A stretch of 64,000 bases of DNA from Pedobacter riviphilus (GCF_014692875.1 NZ_CP061171.1:3720001-3784000); one strand, 5' to 3'. Positions 29,042 through 37,861 are shown, counted from the first letter of the stretch. Numbers and translations are program-made. The notes: generated from the letters alone by a model not told the origin.

Positions 29042-30295
29042 TTATTCTAAAAGCAAGGTATCATCATCCTCATCGGTTAAGCTCAACTGCACACTATCGC
29101 TACCTGCAATACCCTCTATTGAACCACGGATATGCGTGGCGTTTAACAACACTTTCTCCAATTGTTTTTCACGTGCTTTCCATAAACGTTCCATCGCATC
29201 ACGTTCTCGTTGTATGGATAGTTTCATACTCATAAAACCTTCTCTTATAGCTTTCCATTGCTCAGAAAACTCTGCCCCCATTAAATAATCGTATAACATG
29301 TGCATTTTTTCGCCGCGGTTTTCCTGCGATTTTACTGCACCTGCCAAACGCAAAATACCTTCGCGCAGCACGTAGGCTACAGCATTTACTTCTTCGAAAG
29401 AACAGATCCAAACCCCATCACGCTGCCCGAAACAATCCATGCCCTTTGGATAACACTGACTTACAATTACTGCTACATCAATGCCCATACTGCGCATATC
29501 TTTCTTCAGTTTTTCGATCCAGTCGCCACCAAAATCTTTGGTACGCTTACTTTCGTAAATAATTTTACCGCATTCCTGCCCAAATTGATTACGCACTACC
29601 TGTACACAATCTGCCCCACGCACACCTTTGCCAACTTCTTCAATTAAATCGAAAGGATAATTGCTACGGAGCAATTCTTCCAAGATCAACTCCTGCACCT
29701 CGCCCTGCAATTGCATACTACCCTGCTCGGCTTTGCGTTTCATCTCTTCGGCCAATTTTTTCTGGTCGTCGAGCTGTTTTTCTAATTCCTTTAAACGTAA
29801 TTGATGTTCAGTATCTTTAATGCTATTCTTTTCTGCCTCTTGTTTACGGATCTGTTCTACCAGCTCATTACGCTGTTCTTGCATTTTACGTTGAAAAGCA
29901 AGTTCCATTTCTTCTTCCTTCACTTTAAGACTTTCTTCACGGCGTAAAAATTCCAGCTCTTTTTCACGGGCTAACTTTAGTTTTTCAGCATTATCTTTCG
30001 CATTACCTTCCAGTATTTGCAGTTTAGTTTCAAAATCAGCCGAAATACTTTTACGCAAGTTTTCCTCCAGATTATCTTTAAGCTTGGCTTTCTCTTCGGC
30101 AAGTTTAGCCTCAAAAGCTTTCAGCTGCTGCTGTTTTTCAGACTCAAAAACCTGCAGCTTACGTTGATATTCTTCATCTTTCTGCCTTGCATAAGCAGCC
30201 GCTTTCTCACGTAACTCTTTCTTATAATCTTCGGCCATGGCTTCTTCCATCGGAAAAACATGGGCACAGTTGGGGCATTTTATTTCGGTAGGCAT
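29042..30295 (-). CDS. DUF2130-domain coiled-coil protein
   Basis: A cytosolic protein of 417 residues. It opens with a small zinc-ribbon-like start (IKCPNCAHVFPMEEAMAEDY; only one Cys pair is visible). A long highly charged coiled coil runs from about residues 20-200. The DUF2130 core from about 205-340 contains LILEELLRSNYPFDLIEEVGKGVRGAD, KIIYESKRTKDFGGDWIEKLK and DVAVIVSQCYPKG. The core pattern (E-x-K after beta strands, IIYESKRTK) resembles PD-(D/E)xK nuclease folds, but no nuclease activity is established here. The function is unknown. Confidence 0.85.
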   Translation of the reverse strand: MPTEIKCPNCAHVFPMEEAMAEDYKKELREKAAAYARQKDEEYQRKLQVFESEKQQQLKAFEAKLAEEKAKLKDNLEENLRKSISADFETKLQILEGNAKDNAEKLKLAREKELEFLRREESLKVKEEEMELAFQRKMQEQRNELVEQIRKQEAEKNSIKDTEHQLRLKELEKQLDDQKKLAEEMKRKAEQGSMQLQGEVQELILEELLRSNYPFDLIEEVGKGVRGADCVQVVRNQFGQECGKIIYESKRTKDFGGDWIEKLKKDMRSMGIDVAVIVSQCYPKGMDCFGQRDGVWICSFEEVNAVAYVLREGILRLAGAVKSQENRGEKMHMLYDYLMGAEFSEQWKAIREGFMSMKLSIQRERDAMERLWKAREKQLEKVLLNATHIRGSIEGIAGSDSVQLSLTDEDDDTLLLE

Positions 30296-30400
30296 TGATT
30301 ATTATTTTGGCCACCAAGGCGCAAAGCACGCCAAGGTTTTTTATTGGTAAAGATATTAAAGCTTTTTATGAATGTACAAACGAGTTTTACACCATTATCA

Positions 30401-30781
30401 TTAAAGTACTTTCGACCTAATTTCGTGACCAGCGGCCAAAATTTTGCTTACCGGGCATTTTGCCGCAATTTCTTCCAGTCTGATTTTTTGTTCTTCGGTC
30501 AGTATTCCAGTACATACAATTTCTTCAAAAAATATAGTTTCTCCATTTTCGGTATCAATGTTTACTTCTACCTCAATCTTATCAATAGGCCATGCTTTTC
30601 TATCGGCATACATTCTTAGGGTAATGGCTACACACGATGCTAAAGAAGCCATTAATAATCCTTTAGGGGCAAAACCTTTATGTGTTCCGCCTAGTTCTAA
30701 AGGTTCGTCTACTATAATATCATGAGAACCGTTGCTTACCGAACACGCATAATGCTCCTTGTTTATTGTTGCTTTTACCAT
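30401..30781 (-). CDS. OsmC-family peroxide-stress protein
   Basis: A thiol peroxidase-like protein of 126 residues. The two conserved cysteines of the OsmC/Ohr fold are present in LMASLASCVAITLRMYAD and AAKCPVSKILAAG. The length and the short C terminus are typical of the OsmC/YhfA branch. It is divergent from the YtxH gene across a 170-base spacer. The substrate (organic hydroperoxide or another) is not determined. Confidence 0.88.
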   Translation of the reverse strand: MVKATINKEHYACSVSNGSHDIIVDEPLELGGTHKGFAPKGLLMASLASCVAITLRMYADRKAWPIDKIEVEVNIDTENGETIFFEEIVCTGILTEEQKIRLEEIAAKCPVSKILAAGHEIRSKVL

Positions 30782-30953
30782 GTAAATTAATTTTAGTATC
30801 CCAAATATTGTGCTTTAACTTTAAACTTAGGTAAAAGTCTGGTCTTTTTTTAAAAATGAATGAAGCTACTTTAGCAAAAAACTATTGCCGCTGTTCCCTA
30901 AAGCAAAAAACATCAAACATTATTACAGGCGAATTGTTCCATTATAAAATCAC

Positions 30954-31325
30954 ATGATCATGAAGTACAAAAAGTTAATTGGAAAATATTTAACGCACAA
31001 ATCGAAAAATAATGCCCAGGTAGCGCTTGCTTTGGTGGCTGGCCTGGCGGCAGGTGCAGTGATTAGTATTTTATTTGCCCCTGATAGTGGTGCAGGTACC
31101 CGTGGAAAAATTGCAGGTGGGGCCAGGAACCTGAGATACGGATTCCAGGATAAATATAACCTTTTAAAAGAAAAGGTATTCGGTGTGGAAGCCATTGAAG
31201 AAGATATTACCGCACATGAAGTGCCACACTTTAAACATAAAGTAGCAAAGAAACGTAATTCGGATGTGCAAGAGATTTTAGAAAATGCACACGAAAACGG
31301 CCAGGTACAGGAAGGGCAAGGATAA
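30954..31325 (+). CDS. YtxH-domain small membrane protein
   Basis: A 123-residue protein with one hydrophobic segment (about 22-42, ALVAGLAAGAVISILFAP) followed by the YtxH signature DSGAGTRGKIAGGARN and an amphipathic tail. The C-terminal half is charged and disordered-looking. YtxH proteins are common stress-associated membrane proteins of unknown mechanism. The start is the second of two adjacent ATGs (30954 or 30960, MIMKYKK or MKYKK); either is possible. Confidence 0.8.
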   Translation: MIMKYKKLIGKYLTHKSKNNAQVALALVAGLAAGAVISILFAPDSGAGTRGKIAGGARNLRYGFQDKYNLLKEKVFGVEAIEEDITAHEVPHFKHKVAKKRNSDVQEILENAHENGQVQEGQG

Positions 31326-31407
31326 AAAATATAAGAAGATTAATAGGTTATTGGCATGTATTAATTCCGTTAAACAATTTCTTAGTTTTACAGGATAATA
31401 TCTGTAT

Positions 31408-32154
31408 ATGATTTTTATCCTCTCGAAGATTTTGATTTTCGTTATTAAACCCATAGTGTGGATTTTTGTGCTTTTGATTTTTGCAATAGCATCAAAACAA
31501 GCTAAACAAAGAAAAAGATATTTAATCTGTGCCTTAATTGTTTTCTTCCTCTTCTCTAATGGCTTTATTGTTGGAAAAATAATAAACAGTTACGAAGCCA
31601 GCTATCCAAAAGCAGCAAAATACGACATTGGAATAATTCTTGGAGGTTTTTCGGGTTTAAATAAACGAAATAATGAGATTGCTTTTAATTGGGCAGGTGA
31701 TAGATTTTTCCAAGCCATAGCACTATACAAAAAAGGCCAGATTAAACAGCTATTGCTTAGCAGTGGAAATTCAAATTTAATAGACCGACAGGTAAAAGAA
31801 GCCGATTTAGCCATTAAATACTTAAAATTGATTGGTATTCCTGACTCTGCAATTCTGATTGAAAACCAAAGCAGAAATACCATCGAAAATGCCAGGTACA
31901 GTTTGGCCCTCATCGCAAAAAGGAACCCTAAAGCTAAAGTTCTGGTAATTACCAGTGCCTGGCACATCCCAAGAGCAAAATTAATTTTTGATAAACAAAC
32001 TAAGCAGAAAATTGAATATTACCCAACCAATTTTTCAGGAAATACGGAATTTAAATTAGGAGATTTTATCATCCCAAATGCCAGCGCATTAGGCACATGG
32101 GAATTATTATTTAAAGAATGGATGGGCTTAATTGTAGATCGTGTTAGAGGTTAA
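31408..32154 (+). CDS. YdcF/ElyC/SanA-family (DUF218) membrane protein
   Basis: A 248-residue protein with two N-terminal membrane helices (about 5-27 and 36-56) and a DUF218 domain. The domain carries YDIGIILGGFSG, LLLSSGNS, the ENQSRNTIENARYSL signature and ITSAWHIPRAKLIFDK. Proteins of this family (ElyC, SanA) affect cell-envelope and lipid-carrier homeostasis in E. coli; the reaction is not established. It ends just before the 333-base repeat-like spacer upstream of obg. Confidence 0.85.
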   Translation: MIFILSKILIFVIKPIVWIFVLLIFAIASKQAKQRKRYLICALIVFFLFSNGFIVGKIINSYEASYPKAAKYDIGIILGGFSGLNKRNNEIAFNWAGDRFFQAIALYKKGQIKQLLLSSGNSNLIDRQVKEADLAIKYLKLIGIPDSAILIENQSRNTIENARYSLALIAKRNPKAKVLVITSAWHIPRAKLIFDKQTKQKIEYYPTNFSGNTEFKLGDFIIPNASALGTWELLFKEWMGLIVDRVRG

Positions 32155-32488
32155 TCGGTTAACTGATTAATCGTGAACCTTGTAACCTGGCTATGGTAAA
32201 CAAGCCATGGTTAACTAGACCCGACAGGAGCGGGCATCCCGATTTAAGCCCTATGAAATGTTGCCCTTTCATTTCCTAAAGAGAAAAAACATTAATAATT
32301 AGGAAATGGTTGGTTCTGCGCTTCTAGCAAATCCTGTCCCGCTTTTGGTACGAGTTCCGATGAAGGATCGGAAACTCTTCCCGACAATCGGGTTTATTTA
32401 ACCTAGCTAGTGAAATCGGGAGAAATTTTTCATCGGCCAAAATTGACAATTAGCCGATTTAAACAAATTATACAATTAACCAGTATTA
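32155..32488. repeat. Repeat-like spacer between ydcF-type gene and obg
   Basis: There is no gene here. GTTAACTGATTAAT, CCCGACAGGAGCGGGCATCC (GC-rich stem), CCCGACAATCGGG-like and AAATCGGGAGAAATTT motifs repeat fragments of each other, and several stems can form. It separates convergent genes. I see no recognisable RNA gene. Confidence 0.45.
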
Positions 32489-33484
32489 TTATCCTTCAAT
32501 CGCTTTCCAAAGCATATCCTTCAGTTCTAAAATATTTTTTTCAGCTACTGACGAAATAAATATAGATGGAATATTTGGCAGGTCCTGCTTCATTTCTTCC
32601 ATCAGTTCTTCATCAAGCATATCTGATTTGGTAATGGCTAAAACATGGGGTTTTTGCATCAATTCAGGATTGTAAGATTCTAATTCACTTTTAAGAATTT
32701 CGTATTCTTCTTTGATAGAGCGACTTGTATCGGCCGGAACCATGAACAATAGCACCGAATTACGCTCGATATGACGCAGGAAACGGTAACCTAAACCTTT
32801 ACCTTTTGATGCACCTTCGATAATTCCAGGGATATCGGCCATTACAAAAGATTTTCCACCTCTGTAACTTACAATACCCAGATTGGGAACAATAGTAGTA
32901 AATGGATAATCGGCAATTTCTGGCTTAGCAGCCGAAACTACTGAAAGTAAAGTAGATTTTCCTGCATTTGGGAAGCCAACCAAACCAACATCAGCTAAAA
33001 CTTTTAACTCTAAAATGTTCCAAACCTCTTGTCCCTGCTCACCTGGTTGTGCAAAACGTGGTGTTTGTTGAACAGAATTTTTAAAATGTGCATTACCCAA
33101 ACCACCGCGGCCGCCAGCTGTTAAAATCTTCGTTTCGCCATCTTTGGTAATTTCGAAAAGGATTTCTCCGGTTTCAGCATCTTTGGCAATGGTACCAAGC
33201 GGAACTTCTAAAATTTCATCCTTACCTTGCTTACCGAATTTATGGGAACTACCACCCGCACCACCATCTTCTGCAATAATATGCTTACGGTATTTAAGGT
33301 GTAATAATGTCCAGATATGAATACTGCCTTTAACGATAATGTGGCCACCGCGACCACCATCACCACCGTCAGGGCCACCCATTGACGTTAAAATATCACG
33401 ATGCAAATGTGCCGAACCTGCCCCGCCCTTACCAGAACGGCAACAAATTTTTACATAATCTACGAAATTCGAACCCTGTGACAT
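32489..33484 (-). CDS. obg: GTPase Obg
   Basis: An essential ribosome-associated GTPase for late 50S assembly and stress signalling (331 residues). The Obg fold ([15 protein letters not shown] glycine-rich turns; residues 1-160) precedes the G domain. The P-loop is [12 protein letters not shown] (about 165-176), switch II region [10 protein letters not shown], and G4 TKSD. No C-terminal OCT domain is present, as in the short form found in Bacteroidota. It is encoded just downstream of adk, with a hairpin between the two genes. Confidence 0.97.
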   Translation of the reverse strand: MSQGSNFVDYVKICCRSGKGGAGSAHLHRDILTSMGGPDGGDGGRGGHIIVKGSIHIWTLLHLKYRKHIIAEDGGAGGSSHKFGKQGKDEILEVPLGTIAKDAETGEILFEITKDGETKILTAGGRGGLGNAHFKNSVQQTPRFAQPGEQGQEVWNILELKVLADVGLVGFPNAGKSTLLSVVSAAKPEIADYPFTTIVPNLGIVSYRGGKSFVMADIPGIIEGASKGKGLGYRFLRHIERNSVLLFMVPADTSRSIKEEYEILKSELESYNPELMQKPHVLAITKSDMLDEELMEEMKQDLPNIPSIFISSVAEKNILELKDMLWKAIEG

Positions 33485-33540
33485 ATTTTAATATTGAAAT
33501 GTTAATACTGGAACGTTGAAACAACAATTCCTTTAAAATT

Positions 33541-33574
33541 AAAGAGTTATAACGTTTTAACATTATAACTCTTT
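33541..33574 (-). terminator. Hairpin between adk and obg
   Basis: A perfect 12-bp stem, AAAGAGTTATAA at 33541-33552 with TTATAACTCTTT at 33563-33574. On the minus strand it is followed by a moderately T-rich sequence. It may attenuate adk readthrough into obg or process the transcript. Confidence 0.55.
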
Positions 33575-33645
33575 GTATGTTTTTGAAATATGATCCGGAT
33601 AATAAAATTAATCCAAATCCAATTTACTAGATACTTATTTGAACT

Positions 33646-34221
33646 TTACACTTTATATTGATCAATTACAGCGCAAAGATCGTTATATACTGTTTCTATT
33701 TCACCAATTCCATTAACTTTATTCAACTTTCCTTGCTCTTCATAATAAGGCAATACGTGGATGGTTTTATCAAAGTATTCTGAAATCCGTTTTTTCAATT
33801 TTTCAGCGTCATCATCAGGGCGACCACTGGTTTTATGACGTTCAGCAATACGTTTTGTTAATTCGTCCTGATCTACATCTAAAGCAATAACGCCTGCTAT
33901 TTTACTGCCTTTACGCTCTAAAAATAAATCAAGCTCAACTGCTTGCGGAACGGTACGCGGAAACCCATCAAACACAAACCCCTTAGCATCAGGATTTTTA
34001 TCCACCTCTTCTTCAAGCATGGCAATTGTAATGGCATCAGGAACCAATTCCCCATCAGCTAACAATTGACTTACTTTTTTTCCTAATTCGGTTTCTCCTT
34101 TAACGTGTGCTCTAAAAAGATCGCCTGTTGAAACGTGTACCAACTGATATTTTGCAATCAGCTTTTCAGATTGGGTGCCTTTACCCGCCCCTGGAGGGCC
34201 AAAGAGAACTAAATTAAGCAT
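33646..34221 (-). CDS. adk: Adenylate kinase
   Basis: Interconverts ATP + AMP and 2 ADP (191 residues). P-loop GPPGAGKGTQSEKL at 8-21, NMP-binding HVSTGDLFRAHVKGETELG, and LID region ERHKTSGRPDDDAEKLKKRI, which is the short form without a zinc cluster. The short length fits Bacteroidota enzymes. The start is the only reasonable ATG at 34221. Confidence 0.97.
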   Translation of the reverse strand: MLNLVLFGPPGAGKGTQSEKLIAKYQLVHVSTGDLFRAHVKGETELGKKVSQLLADGELVPDAITIAMLEEEVDKNPDAKGFVFDGFPRTVPQAVELDLFLERKGSKIAGVIALDVDQDELTKRIAERHKTSGRPDDDAEKLKKRISEYFDKTIHVLPYYEEQGKLNKVNGIGEIETVYNDLCAVIDQYKV

Positions 34222-34415
34222 TCAAGTTGTTTAGGTTGTCTTCAAAAATTAAAAAAGCCTTATTCCTATGGCTCTGTTAAAAGTAATATTCAAATCACTG
34301 ATTAATAGGATTAGACATTGCTTACTTTCGAGGCTGCAAATATATAATTATTAATTTAGATGCCATTTAAAATTGATAATTTATTTAAAAAAGGACTATT
34401 TTAATGACATTTATC

Positions 34416-34566
34416 TTATTCTAAGAAGAATCTTGTGCCATTTTTATATTTAACAGAATTTTCTTCAAATAATCGTAAACCTGGCCAAACAATTTCTTTT
34501 ACAAATGTCTCCTCCCACTCAGCAGGCAATAAATCATTCAACCCTTTTTTGGTGACATTTGAAAAA
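34416..34566 (-). pseudogene. C-terminal fragment of an unidentified protein
   Basis: A minus-strand frame of about 49 codons ends in a normal-looking C terminus: DLLPAEWEETFVKEIVWPG, then LRLFEENSVKYKNGTRFFLE and a stop at 34416. It has no start; upstream it runs into an unrelated fragment. The composition is coding-like. I do not recognise the family. Confidence 0.5.
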
Positions 34567-34570
34567 CAGC

Positions 34571-34612
34571 CAGAATATCCAGACCGCCAAATTCGCTAAC
34601 AGCTGCATCTAT
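34571..34612 (-). pseudogene. Short-chain dehydrogenase (SDR) fragment
   Basis: Fourteen codons read IDAAVSEFGGLDIL, which matches the conserved alpha4 region of short-chain dehydrogenases just before the NNAG motif. The motif itself is missing: the frame changes into another fragment directly after. This is a short remnant of a lost gene. Confidence 0.45.
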
Positions 34613-34707
34613 AATTTATTCGTGTTAGTAAAAGATAGCTATTTGACACAACCTTTCCTTTAAAACCATTTACCAAAATAGCTTGTTATTTAGGCGACAG
34701 CCCATAA

Positions 34708-34824
34708 TCAGGTGAGTTGGCATTTTCGGAGAGATTTACTTTTACAGGAGAACGGGAGGAAATTGTTTCAGCAACCGTTAAGGCCTGTGCAGCGATGCTG
34801 ATAGATTATCTCGGTTCCATCTAA
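34708..34824 (+). pseudogene. C-terminal gene fragment, plus strand
   Basis: Thirty-eight codons, ending with TVKACAAMLIDYLGSI and a TAA stop, read like a genuine protein C terminus (GELAFSERFTFTGEREEIV before it). A stop directly upstream of the frame and the absence of a start show that it is a remnant. The family is uncertain. Confidence 0.45.
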
Positions 34825-34856
34825 ATTGAATAAGAAAAACCCGCAATTTTACAGCA

Positions 34857-35465
34857 TTAAGATCTGCCATCAAGTAGTCCTTTTACCAACAATTTCCATT
34901 GGGGATAGGATAAACCCAGTTTTGCACTAAAACCAACAATAAGATTCCGCGCCCTGTCGATTAACTTTCCGTCATCAATGTTCGCCTGCTCGTTCCTGCC
35001 GTGTTCTTCTGCCGATACGGTAATTCTATTCCTGCGTATAATAAAGGTAGAAGTGGCATGATCTTTCAAAAAATGAGCAGTCTGTTTACCCTTGTTAAAT
35101 GGTGATGAGCACGGACGGACACACATGCTGAGCATTTCGTGATCACCGCCATGCACCCTTTCGATTTCTTCAATCTTTACCCAATCAAACCCACCTCCCG
35201 ATACCGGTCCAGGCCCAGGAATATCGATACGAATAAAATCTCCCTTTTGGGCTGAACGCATCACTTCCTTCCCATCAGGTGCAAAAATCTTAAAGTCTGA
35301 AAGCCCGGAGATTTTGCCCCACTCATTCACTGCAAGTAATCTTTTCGCAGCTGCTGAAAAAAATTCCTGAGCCTGACTGAGACTACTTAACTTACATTCT
35401 TCAACCACATCCATCTGGCTTCCGATAATCTGTTGAGGAACCAGATTGTTAAATAATTTTTCCAT
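34857..35465 (-). CDS. Hypothetical protein (202 aa)
   Basis: A 202-residue protein that I do not recognise. It has no signal peptide or membrane helix and looks cytosolic. Distinct elements are a beta-rich centre (APDGKEVMRSAQKGDFIRID, then GPGPVSGGGFDWVKIEEIER), VCVRPCSSP-like (actual MCVRPCSSPF), the polar HFLKDHATSTFIIRRN and a helical C terminus with GFSAKLGLSYPQWKLLVKGLL. The composition fits its neighbours, so it is probably native. It lies beside the gene-remnant region. Confidence 0.65.
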   Translation of the reverse strand: MEKLFNNLVPQQIIGSQMDVVEECKLSSLSQAQEFFSAAAKRLLAVNEWGKISGLSDFKIFAPDGKEVMRSAQKGDFIRIDIPGPGPVSGGGFDWVKIEEIERVHGGDHEMLSMCVRPCSSPFNKGKQTAHFLKDHATSTFIIRRNRITVSAEEHGRNEQANIDDGKLIDRARNLIVGFSAKLGLSYPQWKLLVKGLLDGRS

Positions 35466-35628
35466 CGTCTCTTTCTTTATAGAACCATTTTCCTCTGCTT
35501 TTAGTTTAATTATTTACTAAAAACATTACGAGATCAGGATGCTTGCAAAAAAAGAGTAATTGATTAAACAACTATTAAATTATTAAGGCTCAATTAGTAA
35601 GCCAGGAACAGATAGCTTATGCCATGAA

Positions 35629-35660
35629 TTTGGAGCGTTTTTAAATTTCCTGTATTTTTG
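35629..35660 (+). promoter_or_regulatory. Canonical Bacteroidota promoter
   Basis: TTTG at 35629-35632, a spacer of 20 bases, then TATTTTTG at 35653-35660: an exact match to TTTG-N20-TAnnTTTG. It drives the 59-codon gene at 35709. Confidence 0.75.
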
Positions 35661-35708
35661 TATTGAAAGCATAGTGCTAGGCAAGATCGATAAAAACAAT
35701 TAAACCAA

Positions 35709-35888
35709 ATGGAAATTCTAAGTTTCGTTATCGTGAAGGCCACACAAGAAAAAGGTTACATTCTTCCAGAAGATTTGGAAGTGGGAAAATCAATGGTTCA
35801 ACATGACGACAGAACAGCTATCTATGATGATACTGAACTCGACTATGATGACCAGATGAACAATCTCAACGGGTTTATAAAATTGTAA
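35709..35888 (+). CDS. Small acidic protein (59 aa)
   Basis: A complete transcription unit with its own canonical promoter and perfect terminator encodes 59 residues. The N-terminal half is a possible beta-hairpin (MEILSFVIVKATQEKGYILP); the C-terminal half is acidic (IYDDTELDYDDQMNNL). No membrane segment or cysteine is present. I do not recognise it. Composition and context argue that it is real even though it is under 60 codons and easily missed. The function is unknown. Confidence 0.7.
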   Translation: MEILSFVIVKATQEKGYILPEDLEVGKSMVQHDDRTAIYDDTELDYDDQMNNLNGFIKL

Positions 35889-35903
35889 AGATAAAATCGC
35901 TAA

Positions 35904-35933
35904 AAACCCTGCTGTTTGACAGCAGGGTTTTTT
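35904..35933 (+). terminator. Terminator of the 59-aa gene
   Basis: An 11-bp perfect stem, AAACCCTGCTG with CAGCAGGGTTT, a five-base loop and a run of six T. It sits 15 bases past the stop codon. Confidence 0.9.
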
Positions 35934-36016
35934 ATAGTAAAGGCATAAGGGAGTACCACTTTAACTAACTATAGTAGCTACTTTGTGATAATCCTCATTT
36001 ATAGGTCTATTTTAAA

Positions 36017-36781
36017 TTATTGTTTTTTGAGATAGGTTTTATTACCATTCTTGTTAATGTAATATTTTCCGCCGCGAGGACCTGTTATTACTTGCTCTCC
36101 ATTCGGACCTGATAGTGTTCTGTCTACCGTTGGTGTATAACTCTTTGTATTGGCAGAATTTTCAGCTTGTACCGCTGGGGCTACTTTTTCTTTGGCTGCA
36201 CTGTAACGCTTATCTGGCGTACCATCTTTCTTAAGTTTTACACCGTCAGCATTTGGGCTTGGCGCGGCTTTGCTTGTAGCAGGAACTGCTTCTGTTTTGG
36301 GAGCATAACGTTTGTCGGGTGTGCCATCTTTTTTTAATCTCACTCCACTTGCATTTGGAGCTGCAGGAGCTGCTTCTGTTTTAGAAGCATAACGTTTATC
36401 AGGTGTGCCGTCTTTTTTTAGTCTTACTCCATTCGCATTTGGACTTGGTGAAGCTTTGCTTGTAGCCGGAGCTGCTTCTGTTTTAGAAGCATAGCGTTTA
36501 TCAGGTGTGCCGTCTTTTTTTAGTCTTACTCCATTCGCATTTGGACTAGGTGCGGCTTTGCTTGTAGCAGGGGCTGCTTCTGTTTTAGAAGCATAACGTT
36601 TATCAGGCGTGCCATCTTTTTTTAGTTTAACGCCACTAGCTGATTCCGTTTCTTTTTTAGCATTAGCTTTAGTTCCCTTTTTAGCTTTTGCTGAACCTGA
36701 CTGCGCAGGTATAGTAGTTTGAGCAAAACTCAGGTTTATATAAAAAACCATAATGACTACCAGTGAAAATAATTTTCTCAT
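36017..36781 (-). CDS. Secreted repeat protein with KKDGTPDKRY units
   Basis: A 254-residue exported protein with a signal peptide (1-20, FYINLSFA). It contains five copies of LKKDGTPDKRY separated by Ala/Pro/Ser/Thr-rich linkers (SKTEAAPATSKAAPSPNA type), and the DNA of the repeats is nearly identical in three of them. The C terminus, ITGPRGGKYYINKNGNKTYL, resembles the short basic adaptor module known from chlorovirus PBCV-1 proteins (GPRGGKYYI...GKKxYL). Both motifs are positively charged; binding to nucleic acid or the cell wall is possible but speculative. The near-identical repeats suggest that copy number can change by recombination. Confidence 0.75.
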   Translation of the reverse strand: MRKLFSLVVIMVFYINLSFAQTTIPAQSGSAKAKKGTKANAKKETESASGVKLKKDGTPDKRYASKTEAAPATSKAAPSPNANGVRLKKDGTPDKRYASKTEAAPATSKASPSPNANGVRLKKDGTPDKRYASKTEAAPAAPNASGVRLKKDGTPDKRYAPKTEAVPATSKAAPSPNADGVKLKKDGTPDKRYSAAKEKVAPAVQAENSANTKSYTPTVDRTLSGPNGEQVITGPRGGKYYINKNGNKTYLKKQ

Positions 36782-37223
36782 AACTTTTTGTTTTATATTA
36801 ATGGTATGTTAATTTTCATCTCAAGCCCGTATCACGATATCAGTGATACAATTTACCAAATTTTCTTTACTATGGTAATAAAATCAAAAATATATTAATG
36901 TAGCTAATCTTTGTATGGTTGACGGCAATATGTGTCTTGTTCTGCTATAGCTTTCCAAACACAATAACATCAGTGTAAAGGAAGTCTATATCCAGTTCGG
37001 TACTCCGCCAGAGCCGAAGAACCTACCCTCAAGATCCATAAATAATACATTCGAAAAACGGGAATTTATTGATCTGGTGTTCGATTCAAACCTCTACTAC
37101 GAAAATGGTATTTATCGAACACCCGGCATGGTGAATATTTCCCCTATTAAATACCTAAAAATGAGATAATTACAGGTTATGACAGTAAACAAAAAAGGGA
37201 AGATTTTTCAATCTTCCCTTTAG
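36782..37223. other. Gene-poor spacer with one degraded frame
   Basis: Between the repeat protein and the tRNA gene only a remnant frame (36951-37169) is visible. An inverted sequence TATCACGATATCAGTGATACA near 36830-36850 forms a partial palindrome upstream of the repeat-protein gene, which could be an operator. Confidence 0.4.
36951..37169 (+). pseudogene. Startless coding remnant (~72 codons)
   Basis: An open plus-strand frame with coding-like composition, including VYIQFGTPPEPKNLPS, then EFIDLVFDSNLYYENGIYRT and PIKYLKM before a TAA stop. A TAG stop directly precedes it and there is no ATG, GTG or TTG in the useful part. It looks like the last third of a lost gene. The family is not recognised. 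Confidence 0.5.
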
Positions 37224-37297
37224 TGCACTCGTAGGGATTCGAACCCCAAACCTTCTCATCCGTAGTGAGATGCTCTATCCAATTGAGCTACGAATGC
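37224..37297 (-). tRNA. tRNA-Arg (ACG)
   Basis: A 74-base cloverleaf on the minus strand. The acceptor stem is GCATTCG with CGAGTGC, the D arm GCTCAATTGGATAGAGC, and the anticodon stem TCTCA/TGAGA around the loop CTACGGA, whose positions 34-36 are ACG. The T arm contains GGTTCGAATCC and the discriminator base is A. No CCA is encoded. It would read CGU/CGC/CGA after A34 deamination to inosine. Confidence 0.93.
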
Positions 37298-37396
37298 GTT
37301 TCCGTATCGTTAACGGACTGCAAAGGTATAACTTGATATTTTAATTTCCAATTAAATTTCAAAAAAATCTTAAAATAAATCCTTGCAGGATATGTT

Positions 37397-37861
37397 TTAT
37401 GCGTTCAATGCATCATTAATAGCCTTGAAATCAGGCAGATCTTTTGCATTTTCCAAAACTTCAGCATAAGCAATTTTTCCTTCTTCATCGATTACAAAAG
37501 CTGCCCTTTTAGAAACACCCTTCAATCCGAAAACAAATTCTTCGTAAAAAGCACCATAAGCTGCAGATACTTCTTTGTTAAAATCAGACAATAACGGGAA
37601 CTGGTAATTTTGCACTTCTTTAAATTTACCTAAGGAAAAAGGAGAATCTACAGAAATACCGATTACCTGTGCATCTATTCCTTCGTAATAACTGAAATTA
37701 TCGCGCATGGTACATAACTGTTCTGTACATGTACCGGTAAAAGCCATCGGAAAAAAGTGGATAATAACTTTTTTACCCTTAAAACCAGAAAGAGAAACTT
37801 CTGTTAAATCAGAACTGTATAATTTAAAATCAGGGGCGGTATCGCCAATTTGTAATGCCAT
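37397..37861 (-). CDS. Peroxiredoxin (AhpE/Bcp-like)
   Basis: A thioredoxin-fold peroxidase of 154 residues that reduces hydroperoxides. The peroxidatic cysteine lies in FPMAFTGTCTEQLCTMRD (first Cys of TGTCTEQLC), five residues before a second Cys in the same helix. The pattern PxxxTxxC is conserved. The short length and the N-terminal GDTAPDFKLYSSD suit the AhpE/Bcp branch. The gene is just downstream of tRNA-Arg, separated by about 100 bases. Confidence 0.92.
   Translation of the reverse strand: MALQIGDTAPDFKLYSSDLTEVSLSGFKGKKVIIHFFPMAFTGTCTEQLCTMRDNFSYYEGIDAQVIGISVDSPFSLGKFKEVQNYQFPLLSDFNKEVSAAYGAFYEEFVFGLKGVSKRAAFVIDEEGKIAYAEVLENAKDLPDFKAINDALNA

Larger units (their letters stand above)
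34222..34856. other. Gene-remnant region upstream of adk
   Basis: No intact gene lies in these 635 bases. Three degraded coding fragments from different sources are listed separately (34416-34566, 34571-34612, 34708-34824). The adk promoter should lie at the left edge, where TTACTTTCG occurs near 34321, on the opposite strand to adk. Confidence 0.5.

Noticed and set aside
29300..29647. 115-codon frame antisense to the DUF2130 gene
   Set aside because: Same reason: the sense frame has a clear domain and coiled coil.
36017..36781. CRISPR array from the regular DNA repeats
   Set aside because: The repeats are in frame in a coding sequence, with protein-level periodicity and no unique spacers.
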